Assembly: GCA_037954665.1 (NCBI GenBank)
Contig: JBBMOL010000443.1
Span: 124,001-188,000 of the forward strand
DNA length: 64,000 nt
Source of the DNA: Laguncularia racemosa
Taxonomy: Eukaryota; Streptophyta; Magnoliopsida; Myrtales; Combretaceae
Reading direction: 5' to 3'
This document shows positions 12,963 through 24,762 of this stretch, in pieces. A model generated the notes under the pieces. The model saw nothing but the letters and a program-made list of their open reading frames with translations. It ran no database searches and was not told the origin of the DNA. Position 1 is the first letter of the stretch; each line of letters starts with the position of its first letter. The translations under genes and the position numbers were made by a program.

Positions 12963-13410
12963 TGTAGCTTGATAATCGATAGTGGTAGCTACACTAATGT
13001 TGCTAGCACATTGCAAGTAAAAAAGATATAGTTGAATGCTATGAAACATCTGAGACCATATCGATTACAATGGTTGAGTGATTATGGGGAGGTTAAGGTA
13101 ACCAAGCAGGTTCTTTTAGCCTTTTCCATAGGGAGCTACAAAGATGAGGTTATGTGTAATGTGGTGCCTATGCAGGCTAGCCACATATTGTTAGGGCGAC
13201 CATGGCAGTTTGACAGGAAGGTTATGTACGATGGGTACAAGAACCAATATTCTTTTGTTCTAAACAAAAGGAAAGTGGTTCTAACTCCACAAAACCATGG
13301 GAAGCTTGTGAGGATCAAGTGAAAATTGCTAAACAAGTTAGAGCGAAACAAGAGAGTGTATGAGAGAAGGGAGAAAAAAAAGAAAAGAATGAGAGACAAA
13401 CACTAGTGAG
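12963..13410 (+). pseudogene. Retropepsin (protease) fragment of element A
   Basis: The frame opens with CSLIIDSGSYTNVAST, carrying the aspartic protease active-site triplet D-S-G. After a TAG at about 13029-13031 it continues in the same frame with the conserved PYRLQWL, EVMCNVVPMQASHILLGRPWQFDRKVMY block. A TGA follows at 13320, then a lysine/arginine/glutamate-rich linker that is cut by solo LTR E at 13411. The enzyme would process Gag-Pol. Stops make it inactive. Confidence 0.85.
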
Positions 13411-14515
13411 TGATGGGTGTCGAATCCAACAAAAATAAAACCTACTCCTAGACAATTATATGACTTGCATATAGTGGTGAGTAGCGTCGAATCCATAGAG
13501 ATTGGTTAAATTTATTTCTATTCAAAGGATATAACGAGGAAAAGAAAACGAAGGGGGTTTTGTTTGTGAATCAAATAAAGTTAAAACAGGATAAGAAAAT
13601 TGGATATTGATAAAAGCCTAGCCAAAGGAATCAAGATAGTTTAATTCTAGGAATTGATCATCGATGCAAATGTTTTCTATTCTCATTTCTAGATAAACTG
13701 GTTATGGTTATTAACAAGCTCTAACAACCTATCTCTCCGTACTTCCTCGATAATCAAAAGAAGCTCTTTGATTATTTCTCTTATCGATTAGACAATCCTA
13801 GACAAGAGCTTAGGATTTAATCTACCAATAGCATTAAAATCTAGAGAGACCACCAATTCATGCCAGTAGATTATAAGACAACCTATTTAAACATGATCAC
13901 ACACCTCCATAACATGAATTCGATCATCTCTTTTATAACCAAACATGTTATTGCGTCACTAAGACTAGAACAATAAAACAATTACGGATTTGACGTGCTA
14001 GTTGGCAATATATTAACTTGCTAATTGAGTAGAAGAGCTCTATTCATACCAATCAACAAAGATAATAATGACAAAACGATCAGAAGATATATGAATACCC
14101 GAAAACAACGAATAGAGTAAATACAAGTCAATTAGACCTCACAATTCGTGGAGAATTAAACATCTATAACCCTTTGGCTAGAAAAGTAGCTTAGCTACAC
14201 ATGTTCATCAATAAAACAAAAAATAAAAATAAAAACATAACAAGCCTCTGTTTTCGGCTGCCGGCTCTGCCTCCTCCTTTCCTTCTTGTTTCCAAGATGA
14301 ACCAAGATTCCCGATTCAAAAGTTCTCTCACCCTCTAGGGTTGGTTCTATTTATATTGTTAGAGGGATGGCATGTGATCTTTTGCTAGCAAGATACGGAA
14401 ATATCTTTCCTTTTCCAAGAAGATTTCGAGAAGTGAATCTTCGTCTGCCTAGCACGCCCTACCACACGGCCGTGGGTCAAGCCGTGCCTTCCTCTGTGCA
14501 TAACTCACGTATCAT

Positions 14516-16104
14516 TGTTGATTGAAATCGCAATCATACAAATTAAAATCCTTTTTTACTTCGACTCTTCCTTGCGATCAATTAGGCAAGTGCACCTATC
14601 GATTACAGTAGTATAGAGTTTAAGCACGGATATCGTTTCCTCAGGGATCTACAAGTACTAATACTAACCTCAAACCGACTATCTAACCGCACAATTTCGA
14701 GGTGAATTGATTTAACCAAATTACCTAAATTAAACTAAATTATCTAATAGAAATGAAATCAATGGATATCAAACAATGAGTTAAATTATCAAATTCAATG
14801 TTCCAACGCGTACCCCACTCTTACTACTCATCTAATTACTATGCAACTTCAATCCTTAGAAAACTAATTAATGAGTACTGATTATCTCTGATCCGCGGGG
14901 CATCTAACACTAAGTTAATGTTTCTTCCAAAATCACTAACTCCTAATTCTAGCCCTATTAACAAAGATCCCTCTTTTATTAACAACAATCAGAATTGCAT
15001 GATTATACCACAACCCTCAATTAGATTAAATCATTATATCCAATCTAATACGAAAAACTTATGCTTTCTATCCCTAGATTGCAAACAAGCCTTTTCATCC
15101 GATGTATGATCTATTCAAATAAGAGATTTCCCAATCAACTTATCAGAAATCAATGTAATCTAATGCTGGCCAAAATCAAAATCAACAATATATAATAAAC
15201 AACATGGATGAAATCAGAGATGCTCAATCGTCATTAATTTTGCAATAAACCCAATGTTACATAGTAATCAGACTTTCGTAAGATTCGGGTACGAAATAAT
15301 TAGCTACAGATGGTTCTCAAGGAATAACAAAACGAAATAATCAAATCCATGTGTGAAACACTTCTAGAATTAAAGCTCGAAAATTCATTTGACTGTTGTT
15401 GTTCTCCAAAATTCCAGGATGTGTTTTCTGCCTTCTCTCCTTTTTTCTCTCTCTTCAAAGACGACTATTTGTACCTACGGTAGCTTCCTCTCTAGCGTGT
15501 AGAAGATATCCTTCAAATATGGACGAAAGATTTAAAGATATCTTTCCTTCGATAGACATACGGTCATACTACACGGGCGTGTAGATAAACCGTGTATCTC
15601 TCTGAGTCAGTGAACTCTGGAGCGTATATATCCCACACGGCCGTTTGCAATAGCCGTGTATATCTCTGTCTTCTTTGTTCTTTGTACACGGTTGATTACA
15701 CGGGTGTGTAACTCAACCGTGTATCCTCCTCAATGTGTTACTATGCACGGTTGGCTTACACGAGTGTGTATTCCAACCGTGTACTGGTCTGTCCTGAAAA
15801 CTCTTCTTCCACGCTGATACACGGTCTGATACACGGGCGTGTATCCGAACCGTGTAATCTCCTGATTCCTCACACGGCCCTTTGTAAAACCGTGTGACTT
15901 CCTTTAACTTCAAAGCATTCCCTTTTTACTTGCTTTTATCTCCAATTCGTCTTGAATTTAAATACTTTTCATCAAATCATCCTTTTCCACACCTGAACAT
16001 GAAATATAAATCAATTAAGCATCATAATCTTATATTTTCACGCCCAATTATCTCAAAAATTGACTTAATCATCTCTAATTATAAGAGTTAAAATAGATTT
16101 ATCA
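14516..16104 (-). repeat. Athila 3' LTR (left copy)
   Basis: 1589 bp, the same length as the right copy. A series of TACACGG...CCGTGTA units fills 15560-15895. The TATA box seen in the other LTR has changed here to TATTTGTA on the + strand (15466-15473), a single substitution. Confidence 0.93.
15565..15895. repeat. Array of quasi-palindromic TACACGG / CCGTGTA units (Athila 3' LTR)
   Basis: About five units at roughly 60-bp spacing. The clearest (15818-15856) reads half-site TACACGG, 5-bp spacer, palindrome TACACGGGCGTGTA, 6-bp spacer, half-site CCGTGTA. Each unit can fold as a hairpin. Function unknown; see findings. Confidence 0.85.
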
Positions 16105-16122
16105 AATTTCCCCACACTTAAG
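16105..16122 (-). promoter_or_regulatory. Athila polypurine tract
   Basis: On the - strand this reads as a purine-rich stretch (AAGTGTGGGGAAATT) ending directly at the 3' LTR. It is the expected primer for plus-strand DNA synthesis. Confidence 0.8.
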
Positions 16123-17725
16123 CATTTGCTTGTCCTCAAGCAAATTACACATATGGCAGTCTCAATTCTCAGAATTCTTAAAACTCAGGAAGAAATTGAA
16201 TCATTAACCCCACTTTATACCAGGATAGCCACCATTTTCCACAATTCGCCTTTCTTATCACTCAATCTTATTAAGCACTTGTATTCAAAATACCAATAGT
16301 AGATTTCCAGTATTAATCCAAGTAAGTGAAACTTTTACCCTTTATCATTTAACCAAAAATCTCAAAGTTAAGATCAGACTTACAATCATAGAACTCAGGC
16401 ATATACATCCACTTATTTCCTGGATCTTTTTCCCTTTTTGGATTGGGAGTTCAACCTTTTAGTACCTTTTCTTAGTCAATTAACCCATGTAACGAACTTT
16501 TAATCGATAATCCCGGCTCGTCACCCAAGTTAACAGACGTTATCCCCTCAAGCATAGAGGGCGTCCCTCGGATTTACTTGTTCGGGTTGAATTAACTAAT
16601 CAATCCCTTTTTTTTTTTTTAGTGAGTAAGAGCGGTTTCCTTGGCCAGTAAGTCCCAGACCAAACGATCTTAGGCTACTAAGTTTTAAGATACCCCTTCG
16701 AACCTCTACCACTCGAATCTAAATAATCTAATTTAAAGCCTCATTTAGTTCAGTTTTCTCGGATTTTACTCATAACCCTTGTAGCAAGCTTTCAGCCAAT
16801 GATCCCGAGTTTATCACCCAAGTCAATAGATGTTATTCCCCTGAAAGGGCACCCCTCGGACTTAATTACTCGAGTCAATGAGATCCACTTCTGAACTATT
16901 TGTTATTGTTCATCATTTTTTTTTCATCAAATTACTCCCAATTTGTGTTCTATTCCATTATTTTTGTAGGGGAAAGTCACCAAGCTATAAGTATCACTTG
17001 TTCCTTCATTCAAGATTGCAAAATCAAATCCTAAATCTGAAATGAAAGCCTAAATAACAAGTAAGTCTCCCTCACATGGATACCATACTATAACTCTAAA
17101 AAGGTAAAGAGAATACAAAATAAGAGAATAATACAAAATTCGAAAAATTTCCCATGAAATAGCTGCCTATACAAGTGGAATTTTATGTTTCCTGAGCAAC
17201 TATTTCTCATCATCATTAAGCTTCCAAATGTTACTTAAACAAGGGAAATTGAGCATCTAAAAGTCCAAAAGTTCATTGCTCTTGTGATATCTTTCTGTTC
17301 TTTCTATTCCCTTTCCCACACTTAAAACCAGACATTGTCCCCAATGTCTGCCCTCAAAGTACACTAAGGAAAGAAAATAAAACAAGGAAAATAAAAGGAG
17401 AAAGAAAACTGAAACACCCCTGAAATCTATATGTGGCAAGTCATTTACAGGGGAAACTCCATTAAAGTGCAAAATCCTTGAATCATCCTTCTGAGATCAT
17501 CAGCTTTCAACATTCAATCAGCACCAGCGAAAGTCTAAATGGGTATAGATAAAATCCTAAAAACAAAACACACTAAAAGCGAAACTAAAAGAAATGATTA
17601 TCACCAAAACAAATAAGCATAAGTCAATATCATCCAAGTTTATCACAGATAGTCAAAGTCACAGCGAATAGTCAACAAAAATAATTCAGGGTTAGATAGA
17701 CAAGTTAGCAAATAGTTAGGAAAAA
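16123..17725 (-). other. Athila 3' non-coding region with a spaced direct repeat
   Basis: No gene between the env-position ORF and the polypurine tract. A roughly 90-bp motif (CACCCAAGT, then ...GACGTTATCCCC, then CCCTCGGA) occurs at about 16507-16595 and again, diverged, at about 16800-16890, some 295 bp apart. Between them lies a poly-T run near 16609-16620. Long 3' untranslated regions are usual for Athila elements. Confidence 0.6.
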
Positions 17726-19038
17726 TCAGTCATCATCCTTCTCAGACACATAGTCTTCTTCGTCGGAGCTTTCCTCAGCAACCATTCGCTCCTTACCTGG
17801 TCTGTGGGGGCTTTCCTCTGATGGAGCAGGTGGAGCAGAAGACGATCCTCCCTCAGTATGCCTCTGTCGGCTGATCGATTCGGGAGGGATCACGTCTTCT
17901 TCGCTTGAGCTGGCACAGGAAGAGAACTGAATGTCTAACTTCTCACCAAGCTTGGTGAAGCAATCGATTAAAAACTTCTTCAGTCCCTTCTGCCGTTTTT
18001 CCATCTTAGTGATCTTCTGCTTCATCATCTTCTGGCTTTTCTTTATTTCTCCCACATCACGCGATAGCTGAGAAACCAGCTCTAGCATCTGCACATGGAC
18101 GGAAGGTTCAGCCTGCAGTTGTGGTTCCTCTTCTTCCTCTTCCCCTATCTCCTCTTCAGCGCCAGCGTCAATTGGTTGGAAATTCCAATCGCTTAATGTC
18201 CTGGCCTTAAGCTTCAGAGATCGCCCAATGAAATCACTAGGTGCTCGATGTGGGAATAGACCCAGATTTTTCAAATTCTAATAATTAGAGCACCTAGGAA
18301 AACCCCTTTCGGTCCTTTATCTGCCTGGTGCTGAAGACAAAAAGCAGAAAAAACACCCACATTGATGCGGGTTCCAATATGCATGGCCCACAACTGAAAT
18401 AAGTCTCTAGCATTAACAACGCCCTCTGAATCGATCCTACCAGTGGTAGAGCGAGCCATAATGTAATGTAGGATATGATGTACTCTATTTCTCAGTTGAG
18501 AGGCCTTGGTGTGAGAGGCACTGTAGGCACCAATACTATACCGAGTCCATAAAGAGATAGAGTTCGCTAGGCCCCACGAAACCGGAAGGGTGCGAAACTC
18601 AGGGGTTTGAAGAAAACCCCCATCATATATGCCCATAGCCTCTATGAACTCAGTTATGGACATCTTATGGTACTCACCCTGGGCCAGAAACTCAACTTCA
18701 TTTCTTACACCAGCATTCATTGTTCCTGAGATCTTGAAGGTGGCTAAGAAAGTAAGAATTAACTCCTCGTATAAGTCTTCTTCGATCATGAACAAGTGAA
18801 ACTAGGCTCGGTCAGCTAAGAGCCTCTCAAATTGTTGGACCAACCAAAATCTTCTCAAAACGTCCCAGTCCAACACCACATTTGGTTTGATGACCTTTTT
18901 CGACTTATATAGGGTAAAGAGTTCTTTATCCTTCTCTCGAATATTTACAGGGTATCGAAGAGCTTCAGATTGGCTTGAACTACCCGTTTCGGATCGACTT
19001 CTTTTCTTCTTTTGAGCAACAGTCTTGATGCGTGGCAT
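17726..19038 (-). pseudogene. Athila env-position ORF (ATHILA ORF-1-like), one stop and one frameshift
   Basis: The ORF starts at 19038 with a basic, serine-rich N-terminus. It continues in frame past a single TAG (18802-18804, between ADRA and FHLF) into the conserved globular region (EDLYEELILTFLATF, FRTLPVSWGLANS, HHILHYIMARST). A frameshift near 18275 moves it to the frame ending at 17726, which adds a probable coiled coil (EIKKSQKMMKQKITKMEKRQ) and a Ser/Glu/Asp-rich tail ending EKDDD. This position between pol and the 3' LTR is called env-like in Athila, but I see no clear signal peptide or membrane segment. Only two lesions in about 435 codons is mild decay. Role unproved. Confidence 0.75.
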
Positions 19039-20350
19039 CTAAAAGGGAAATAAGCAGAACTTGATCATATCAAGAATAAAAGAGTCTAAAACAAACAAAG
19101 CCCGTAGGTAATACATCAAATAACCACATCGCAAACAAGGAACTCCACCATTAGCATCACGGAAGCACGCAAAATCATCAAAATTAAGGTTCACAGTATC
19201 ATACATGGTTCTTGGGCACGGGAGTGTATTGTAGCCATGTATATCAGAAAATCCCCGCCAAAATTTGAAAAACAACTCATAAATGGCCGTGTATTGCAAG
19301 AAATTACGAGAGAATCATCAATCACATGCACTAATGGTGCTTAAAGCAAAAATCCCTTTAGCATGCAATCCAAAATACGTTCCAATCATAAAGGATCACG
19401 CATGAATGGTTCGAAACCCTAGATTTTCTAATCCAAACAGCAATCGAGCAATGGAGAATGGAAAAACTTCACAAATCGCATGAAAAAAATCATCCATACT
19501 CAGATAAACAAAAGCCCTAAGGTTTCATTATCCTCCACATGTCATAACATGCCACATTCACATGGAAATCTGACATTGAGTGAGAAAATAGAGAGGGAAG
19601 CAAGAGAAAGGAAAAAGAATGAGAAAGATCTTACCTTGTCAAAGCAATGGGAGAGGGAAACCAACAAGGGAATGGGAAGGGAATGATGTATAGAGAGAAA
19701 AGATATGTAGATGAGAGTGTACTGAAAATGAGGGGTACGGTTATCAAAAAGGGTATAAATACCTGAACACACACGGTCCCCATACACGGGCGTGTAATGC
19801 GCCCGTGTATAGGCCTAAGCTGCGAAAGCACGGGTATAACACACGGCCGTGTTATACAACCGTGTACCCCTCTGACTTCTAGTTAGAAAACTTACCTCTC
19901 ATACACGGTCGGACACACGCCCGTGTGTACTGACCGTGTATTCCTCTATGGCTCGCTCCCCATACACGGATTTGATAAATGACCGTTTCCCTTAGCCGTG
20001 TCTACCTTGTTCAAAATTTCCTTGTATACACGGTCAGGACACACGGGCGTGTGTTTTGACCGTGTATTACTCTGTGGGTCACCGTTCTCTCTACACGGGC
20101 GCGATACACTCCCGTGTATGTCATCCGTGTGTCTCCTGAAGGTTAAAATTTTCCTTCTCTTGATTATTTCTTGAAGTCCATCTCCTCAAAAAGCTTCTTC
20201 ATAAATACTCCTCTGCAAAACTTTGGAAAAAGAATAACAAATATGGTGATAACTCCAAACAAAAATGAAACGTACCTAATTGCATGGGTTGCCTCCCATC
20301 AAGCGCTTTTGTTTAACGTTGTTTGCTCGACGAAATGAAGCTCCTTGTGA
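19039..20350 (-). other. Athila spacer between pol and the env-position ORF, with hairpin array
   Basis: No conserved gene. The part from about 19770 to 20130 is a second array of TACACGG/CCGTGTA hairpin units, annotated separately. The rest is AT-rich spacer. A short open stretch on the - strand at 19039-19299 has no recognisable domain and is not called. Confidence 0.6.
19770..20130. repeat. Internal array of TACACGG / CCGTGTA hairpins in Athila
   Basis: About six units. The best inverted repeats are 19901-19941 and 20026-20067; the latter has 11-bp arms ATACACGGTCA / TGACCGTGTAT around an inner palindrome built on ACACGGGCGTGT. The same design fills the LTRs, so the motif has spread inside the element's body as well. 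Confidence 0.88.
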
Positions 20351-22360
20351 TTAAGTCACCAGAGGGTGGAGTCTAAACTCCTCTTGGCCCTCTTTCTCCC
20401 CTTGAGTCCCAAAATACAACTTCAGGCGCTGTCCATTTGCCTTGAAAGTGTGCCCATCCGGGTGTTCCAATTCCGCAGCTCCATGCGGAAAGACTTTGTG
20501 TACTTTGAATGGTCCAGACCATCGCGATCTCAACTTGCCTGGAAAAAGTTTCAGCCGCGAGTTGAACAAGAGAACGTGATCTCCCTCACGGAATTGTTTC
20601 GGATGATGAATCCGCTGGTCATGATACCTTTTCACCTTCTCTTTATAAATGCGCATGTTATCATAGGCCATCGCGCGCCATTCATCGAGTTCGTTCAACT
20701 GAAACTTCCTCTGTTTTCCAACAGCTTCTAGATCCATGTTGAGAGTACGCATAGCCCAAAAGGCTCGATGTTCCAACTCCACTGGCAGGTGGCAAGCTTT
20801 CCCAAACACTAGTCGGTATGGAGTGGCACCCAAAGGAGTTTTGAATGCAGTCCTGTAGGCCCACAATGCATCGTCTAGTTTTTCCGACCAGTCCCTTCAG
20901 TGGTGCTCCACTGTCTTTTCAAGAATTCTTTTGAGTTCACGGTTTGAAACTTCCACTTGACCACTAGTCTGAGGATGATAGGGGGTTGCTAATCTATGGG
21001 TGACTCCATACCGCTTCAGCACTTTCTCCAGTTGCATATTACAGAAATGTGTTCCCCTATCGCTAATTAAAGCCCGTAGTGCTCCAAACTTAGAAAAAAG
21101 TTTCTTTAAGAATTTCACCACTACTCTGGCATCATTGGTGGACAAAGATTGGGCTTCTACCCATTTGGACACATAATCCACTACCACGAGTATATACTTA
21201 TTCCCGAAAGAATTTGGGAAAGGGCCCACGAAATCGATCCCCCACACGTCGAAGATCTCACACTCCAAAATGAAGTTCTGTGGCATCTCATCACGTTTTG
21301 ATATACTACCCACACGTTGGCACCTGTCACATGTCTTCACAAAACTGAAGGAGTCTTTGAATATACTTGGCCAATAAAATCCGGATTCCAAAACCTTGTG
21401 GGCTATCCAATTCACACTATAATGACCGCCAGTTGGCCCGGTGTGACAGTGCTTCAAAATCTCTTGCCCTTCTTGCTCGGTTACACATCGTCTAATCACT
21501 TGATCTGCACAAACACGAAACAAGAATGGTTCCTCCCAAAAATAGTGCTTTAACTAAGCAAAGAACCGCTTCTTTTGCTGAGGCGTTTTGTCACTAGGGA
21601 GTACTTTGCAAACAAGATAGTTAGCAAAATCAGCAAACCAAGGATCGGAAGTGTCACTTACCTCGTTAATCTGATAAAGTCCTTCCTCTAGAAAAGCATC
21701 ATCAATCTCATCTTCATCCACTTTCTCCAAATGCGGGTTCTCCAATCAAGAAAGATGATCAGTAGCTAGATTCTCCGCTCCCTTTTTATCCCGAATCTCC
21801 AAATCGAATTCTTGGAGAAGCAATATCCACCGAATGAGTCGCGGTTTGGCATCTGTCTTAGATAATAAAAACCTGAGAGCTGAATGGTCAGTGTAAACAA
21901 TTACCTTAGACAAAATTAAATAAGACCGAAACTTGTCAAAAGCAAAAATTACAGCAAGAAGTTCCTTTTCAGTCGTGGTGTAGTTCTCTTGAGCACCTGT
22001 GAGGGTCTTGCTAGCATAATAAATAGGCAGAAAGTGCTTGTCCCTCCTTTGTCCCAAAACTGCTCCAACAGCAAAATCACTTGCATCACACATTAATTCG
22101 AAAGGGAGATCCCAATCAGGAGCCACCATGATAGGTGCTTTGGTCAACAATTCCTTAAGCTTATTGAACGCTTGAAGGCATTCATTGGTGAATTCATAAG
22201 GTATGTCCTTTTCTAATAACCGTGTCAACGGACGGGCTATTTTAGAGAAGTCCTTAATGAACCTTCTATAAAAGCCAGCATGCCTAAGGAAACTCCGAAT
22301 GGTCCTTACTGAAGAAGGAGGTGGAAGTTTTGCAATTGTGTCCACCTTAGCACTATCCAC
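20351..22360 (-). pseudogene. Athila pol, 3' half: RNase H and integrase, three in-frame stops
   Basis: One frame runs from 22360 to 20351. RNase H carries TDHSALRFLLSK near 21870-21893. Integrase has a zinc-binding H-H-C-C region (HCHTGPTGGHYS ... CDRCQR), then GIDFVGPF (first Asp), SDRGTHF (second Asp) and VEVSNRE (Glu), a complete D,D-E triad, and a C-terminal region ending near LKLYFGTQGE. Stops lie at about 21746, 21554 and 20897. At 21746 relatives read Arg, so CGA-to-TGA is likely. RNase H degrades the RNA template; integrase inserts the cDNA. The frame joins RT by a frameshift near 22370. Confidence 0.88.
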
Positions 22361-24762
22361 TTCGATTCCTCTATGAGAAATTTATGGCCTAGAACAATAC
22401 CCTCCTTCACCATGAAGTGACATTTCTCCCAATTCAAAACCAGATTTGTCTCTTCACATCGAATCAACACTCTCTCCAAATTATTGAGACAAGAATCAAA
22501 GGAATCACCAAAGACGGAGAAATCGTCCATAAAGACTTCCATAATGTCCTCTACCAAATGCTCAAAGATGGCTAGCATACACCATTGAAACGTAGCCGGT
22601 GCGTTGCATAACCCAAAAGGCATGCGCCTATATGCGAAAGTACCGTAGGGACAGGTAAAGGTAGTCTTTTCTTGGTCCTCAGGAGCGATTTGGATCTAAA
22701 AATATCCCGACATACCGTCTAAAAAACAGTAGTATAGATGTCCTGCTAACCGCTCTAGCATTTGATCCACAAAAGGGAGGGGGAAGTGATCCTTGCGAGT
22801 TGCCTCATTCAGCCATCTATAATCAATGCACACTCGCCATCCCGTAACAGTTCTCATGGGTATCCATTCGTTCCTTTCATTGGGGACCACAGTCATTCCC
22901 CCTTTCTTGGGTACCACTTATACAGGGCTTACGCAAGAACTGTCGGAAATAGGGTAGATTAACCCTGCATCCAAGAGCTGAATCACCTCCTTCTTGACCA
23001 CTTCTTTCATGTTAGGGTTTAACCTTCTTTGAGGTTGCACCACAGGTTTGAAATCCTCCTCCAATAGGATCTTATGGGTGCAAAACGAAGGATTAATACG
23101 CTTTATATCAGATATCTTCTAAGCAAGAGCACTCTTGTGCTCCTTCAAGACCCTTAGTAAGCTATCCCTTTGTTCCCTTGTCAGACCAGCTGAAATAATG
23201 ACAGGGAGTTTAGAGTCGGCCTCCAAAAAGGCATATTCAAGGTACTCAGGGAGTTGCTTCAACTCAAGTTCTGGGGGTTCCTCAATCGACGGTTTCAATC
23301 TTTCGTCTTTACTGACCCCAATCTTCTCAAACCCCTTTCTACAAACTACTTCCTCACAAGCTCTCAGATGAGCTTTCACATTTTGAATCTCCACATTTTC
23401 ACTCACTTCATCATCATCCGCTATCAAACTCAATTCAAGAGGATCTCTACACATCAACTCTTGCATAACACTCATTACCGACCTGTCAACACAATCTATA
23501 GCATAACATGTATCGTCGGCGTTCAAAGTTTGTTTCAGTACTGCTAGGATTCTCACCACTAGTTCATCCTCCCCCACTCTCAAAACTAATCTTCCATCTG
23601 CCACATCAATCACAGCTCTTGCAGTGGCTAAAAATGGTCGTCCAAAGATCAGCGGGACCTCCACATCTGCATTCATATCAAGGATTACAAAATCAATAGG
23701 GAAGATAAAGTTTTCTACCTTAACCAGGACGTCCTCAATGATTCCTCTAGGGACTTTGATCGAGCGATCTGCCAATTGCAGACTCATCCTCGTTTGCTTT
23801 GGCTCTCCCAAGTTCAGTTGCTTGAACAATGAGTATGGCATCAGGTTTATGCTCGCCCCGAGATCCGCCAAAGCTCTCTCCATCGGTAGTTCACCTATTA
23901 AGCATGGAATAGTGAAACTACCTGGATCCTTGAGCTTCTTGGGCAACTTGTTTTGCAAAATCGCCGAACACTCAGCTCCAACAACTGCAGTAAAGATATC
24001 TTCCAACCATTTCTTATTCGAGAGCAAATCCTTTAGGAATTTCGCGTACCTAGGCATCTGCGCAAGAGCTTCCACAAACGGTATGTTGATATGTAATTGT
24101 TTAAACAAGTTTAGAAACTTATTGAAGTGCTCTTGATTCTTATCCTTTTTCAAATGTCCCGGATACGGAATTGGAGGCTTGTATGGCTGAACAGTGGATG
24201 CTTTAACTTTCCCTTGAACACACTCTTTCTCTTTGATCTCCTCAGCCCCATGTTCCTTCTCAGCACCCCCTTCTTCTTTCTTCTCAACCCCTTTTTCAAG
24301 CGCAACCCCTTGCACTCCAATAGTGTCAGATTGCAATTCCTTACCGCTCCTTTGAGTCACTGCCTTTACCTGTTCCCAAGGATTGGGTTCGGTGTTTCCG
24401 GGCAAGGATCCTTGCGGTCTTTCTGAAAGCAATTTTGCTATCTGACCCACCTGAGTTTCCAAGTTATGAATGGACGCCTCATGATTCCTTAGAGCTGCCT
24501 CTGTGGATTGTTGGCGTTGCTCGGGTGTTTGGATGAACTTGGAGATCATGTCCTCTAGATTGGACTTCTTTTCTGGAAGAGGTGGTGCAGGAGGCCTTTG
24601 GAATCCCGGTGCAGGTGCATTGCCCCAAGGGAATTGTGGATTACTCCATGAAAAATTGGGGTGATTGCGCCAACCCGGATTATAGGTGTTGCTGTAAGGG
24701 TTGTTCTGAGGCCTTGTAGGGTTACCTACATAATCAATCTGCTCTGTAGTCCCTTGTGCCAT
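22361..24762 (-). pseudogene. Athila gag C-terminus, protease and reverse transcriptase, three in-frame stops
   Basis: The frame begins at 24762 with a Pro/Asn-rich gag tail and a heptad-like segment, followed by protease with DLGASINLMPYS (active-site D-[LS]-G, near 23860) and VPLIFGRPFLATARAVID. RT follows: VVPKKGGMT, WRVCIDYRWLN, MPFGLCNAPATF and the catalytic FMDDFSVFG (about 22510-22535). Stops at about 23119, 22918 and 22696 fall where relatives read Trp or Gln. After LGHK the frame is lost near 22370. RT copies element RNA into DNA; this copy cannot make full-length protein. Confidence 0.88.

Noticed and set aside
15565..15895. Regularly spaced repeats that could suggest a CRISPR array
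   Set aside because: Spacing and unit length vary, units are palindromic, they lie in LTRs of a plant retrotransposon and recur in both LTRs; no cas genes.
19039..19299. 86-codon - strand frame just before the Athila env-position ORF
   Set aside because: No recognisable domain; it lies in spacer sequence and ends right before the better supported start.
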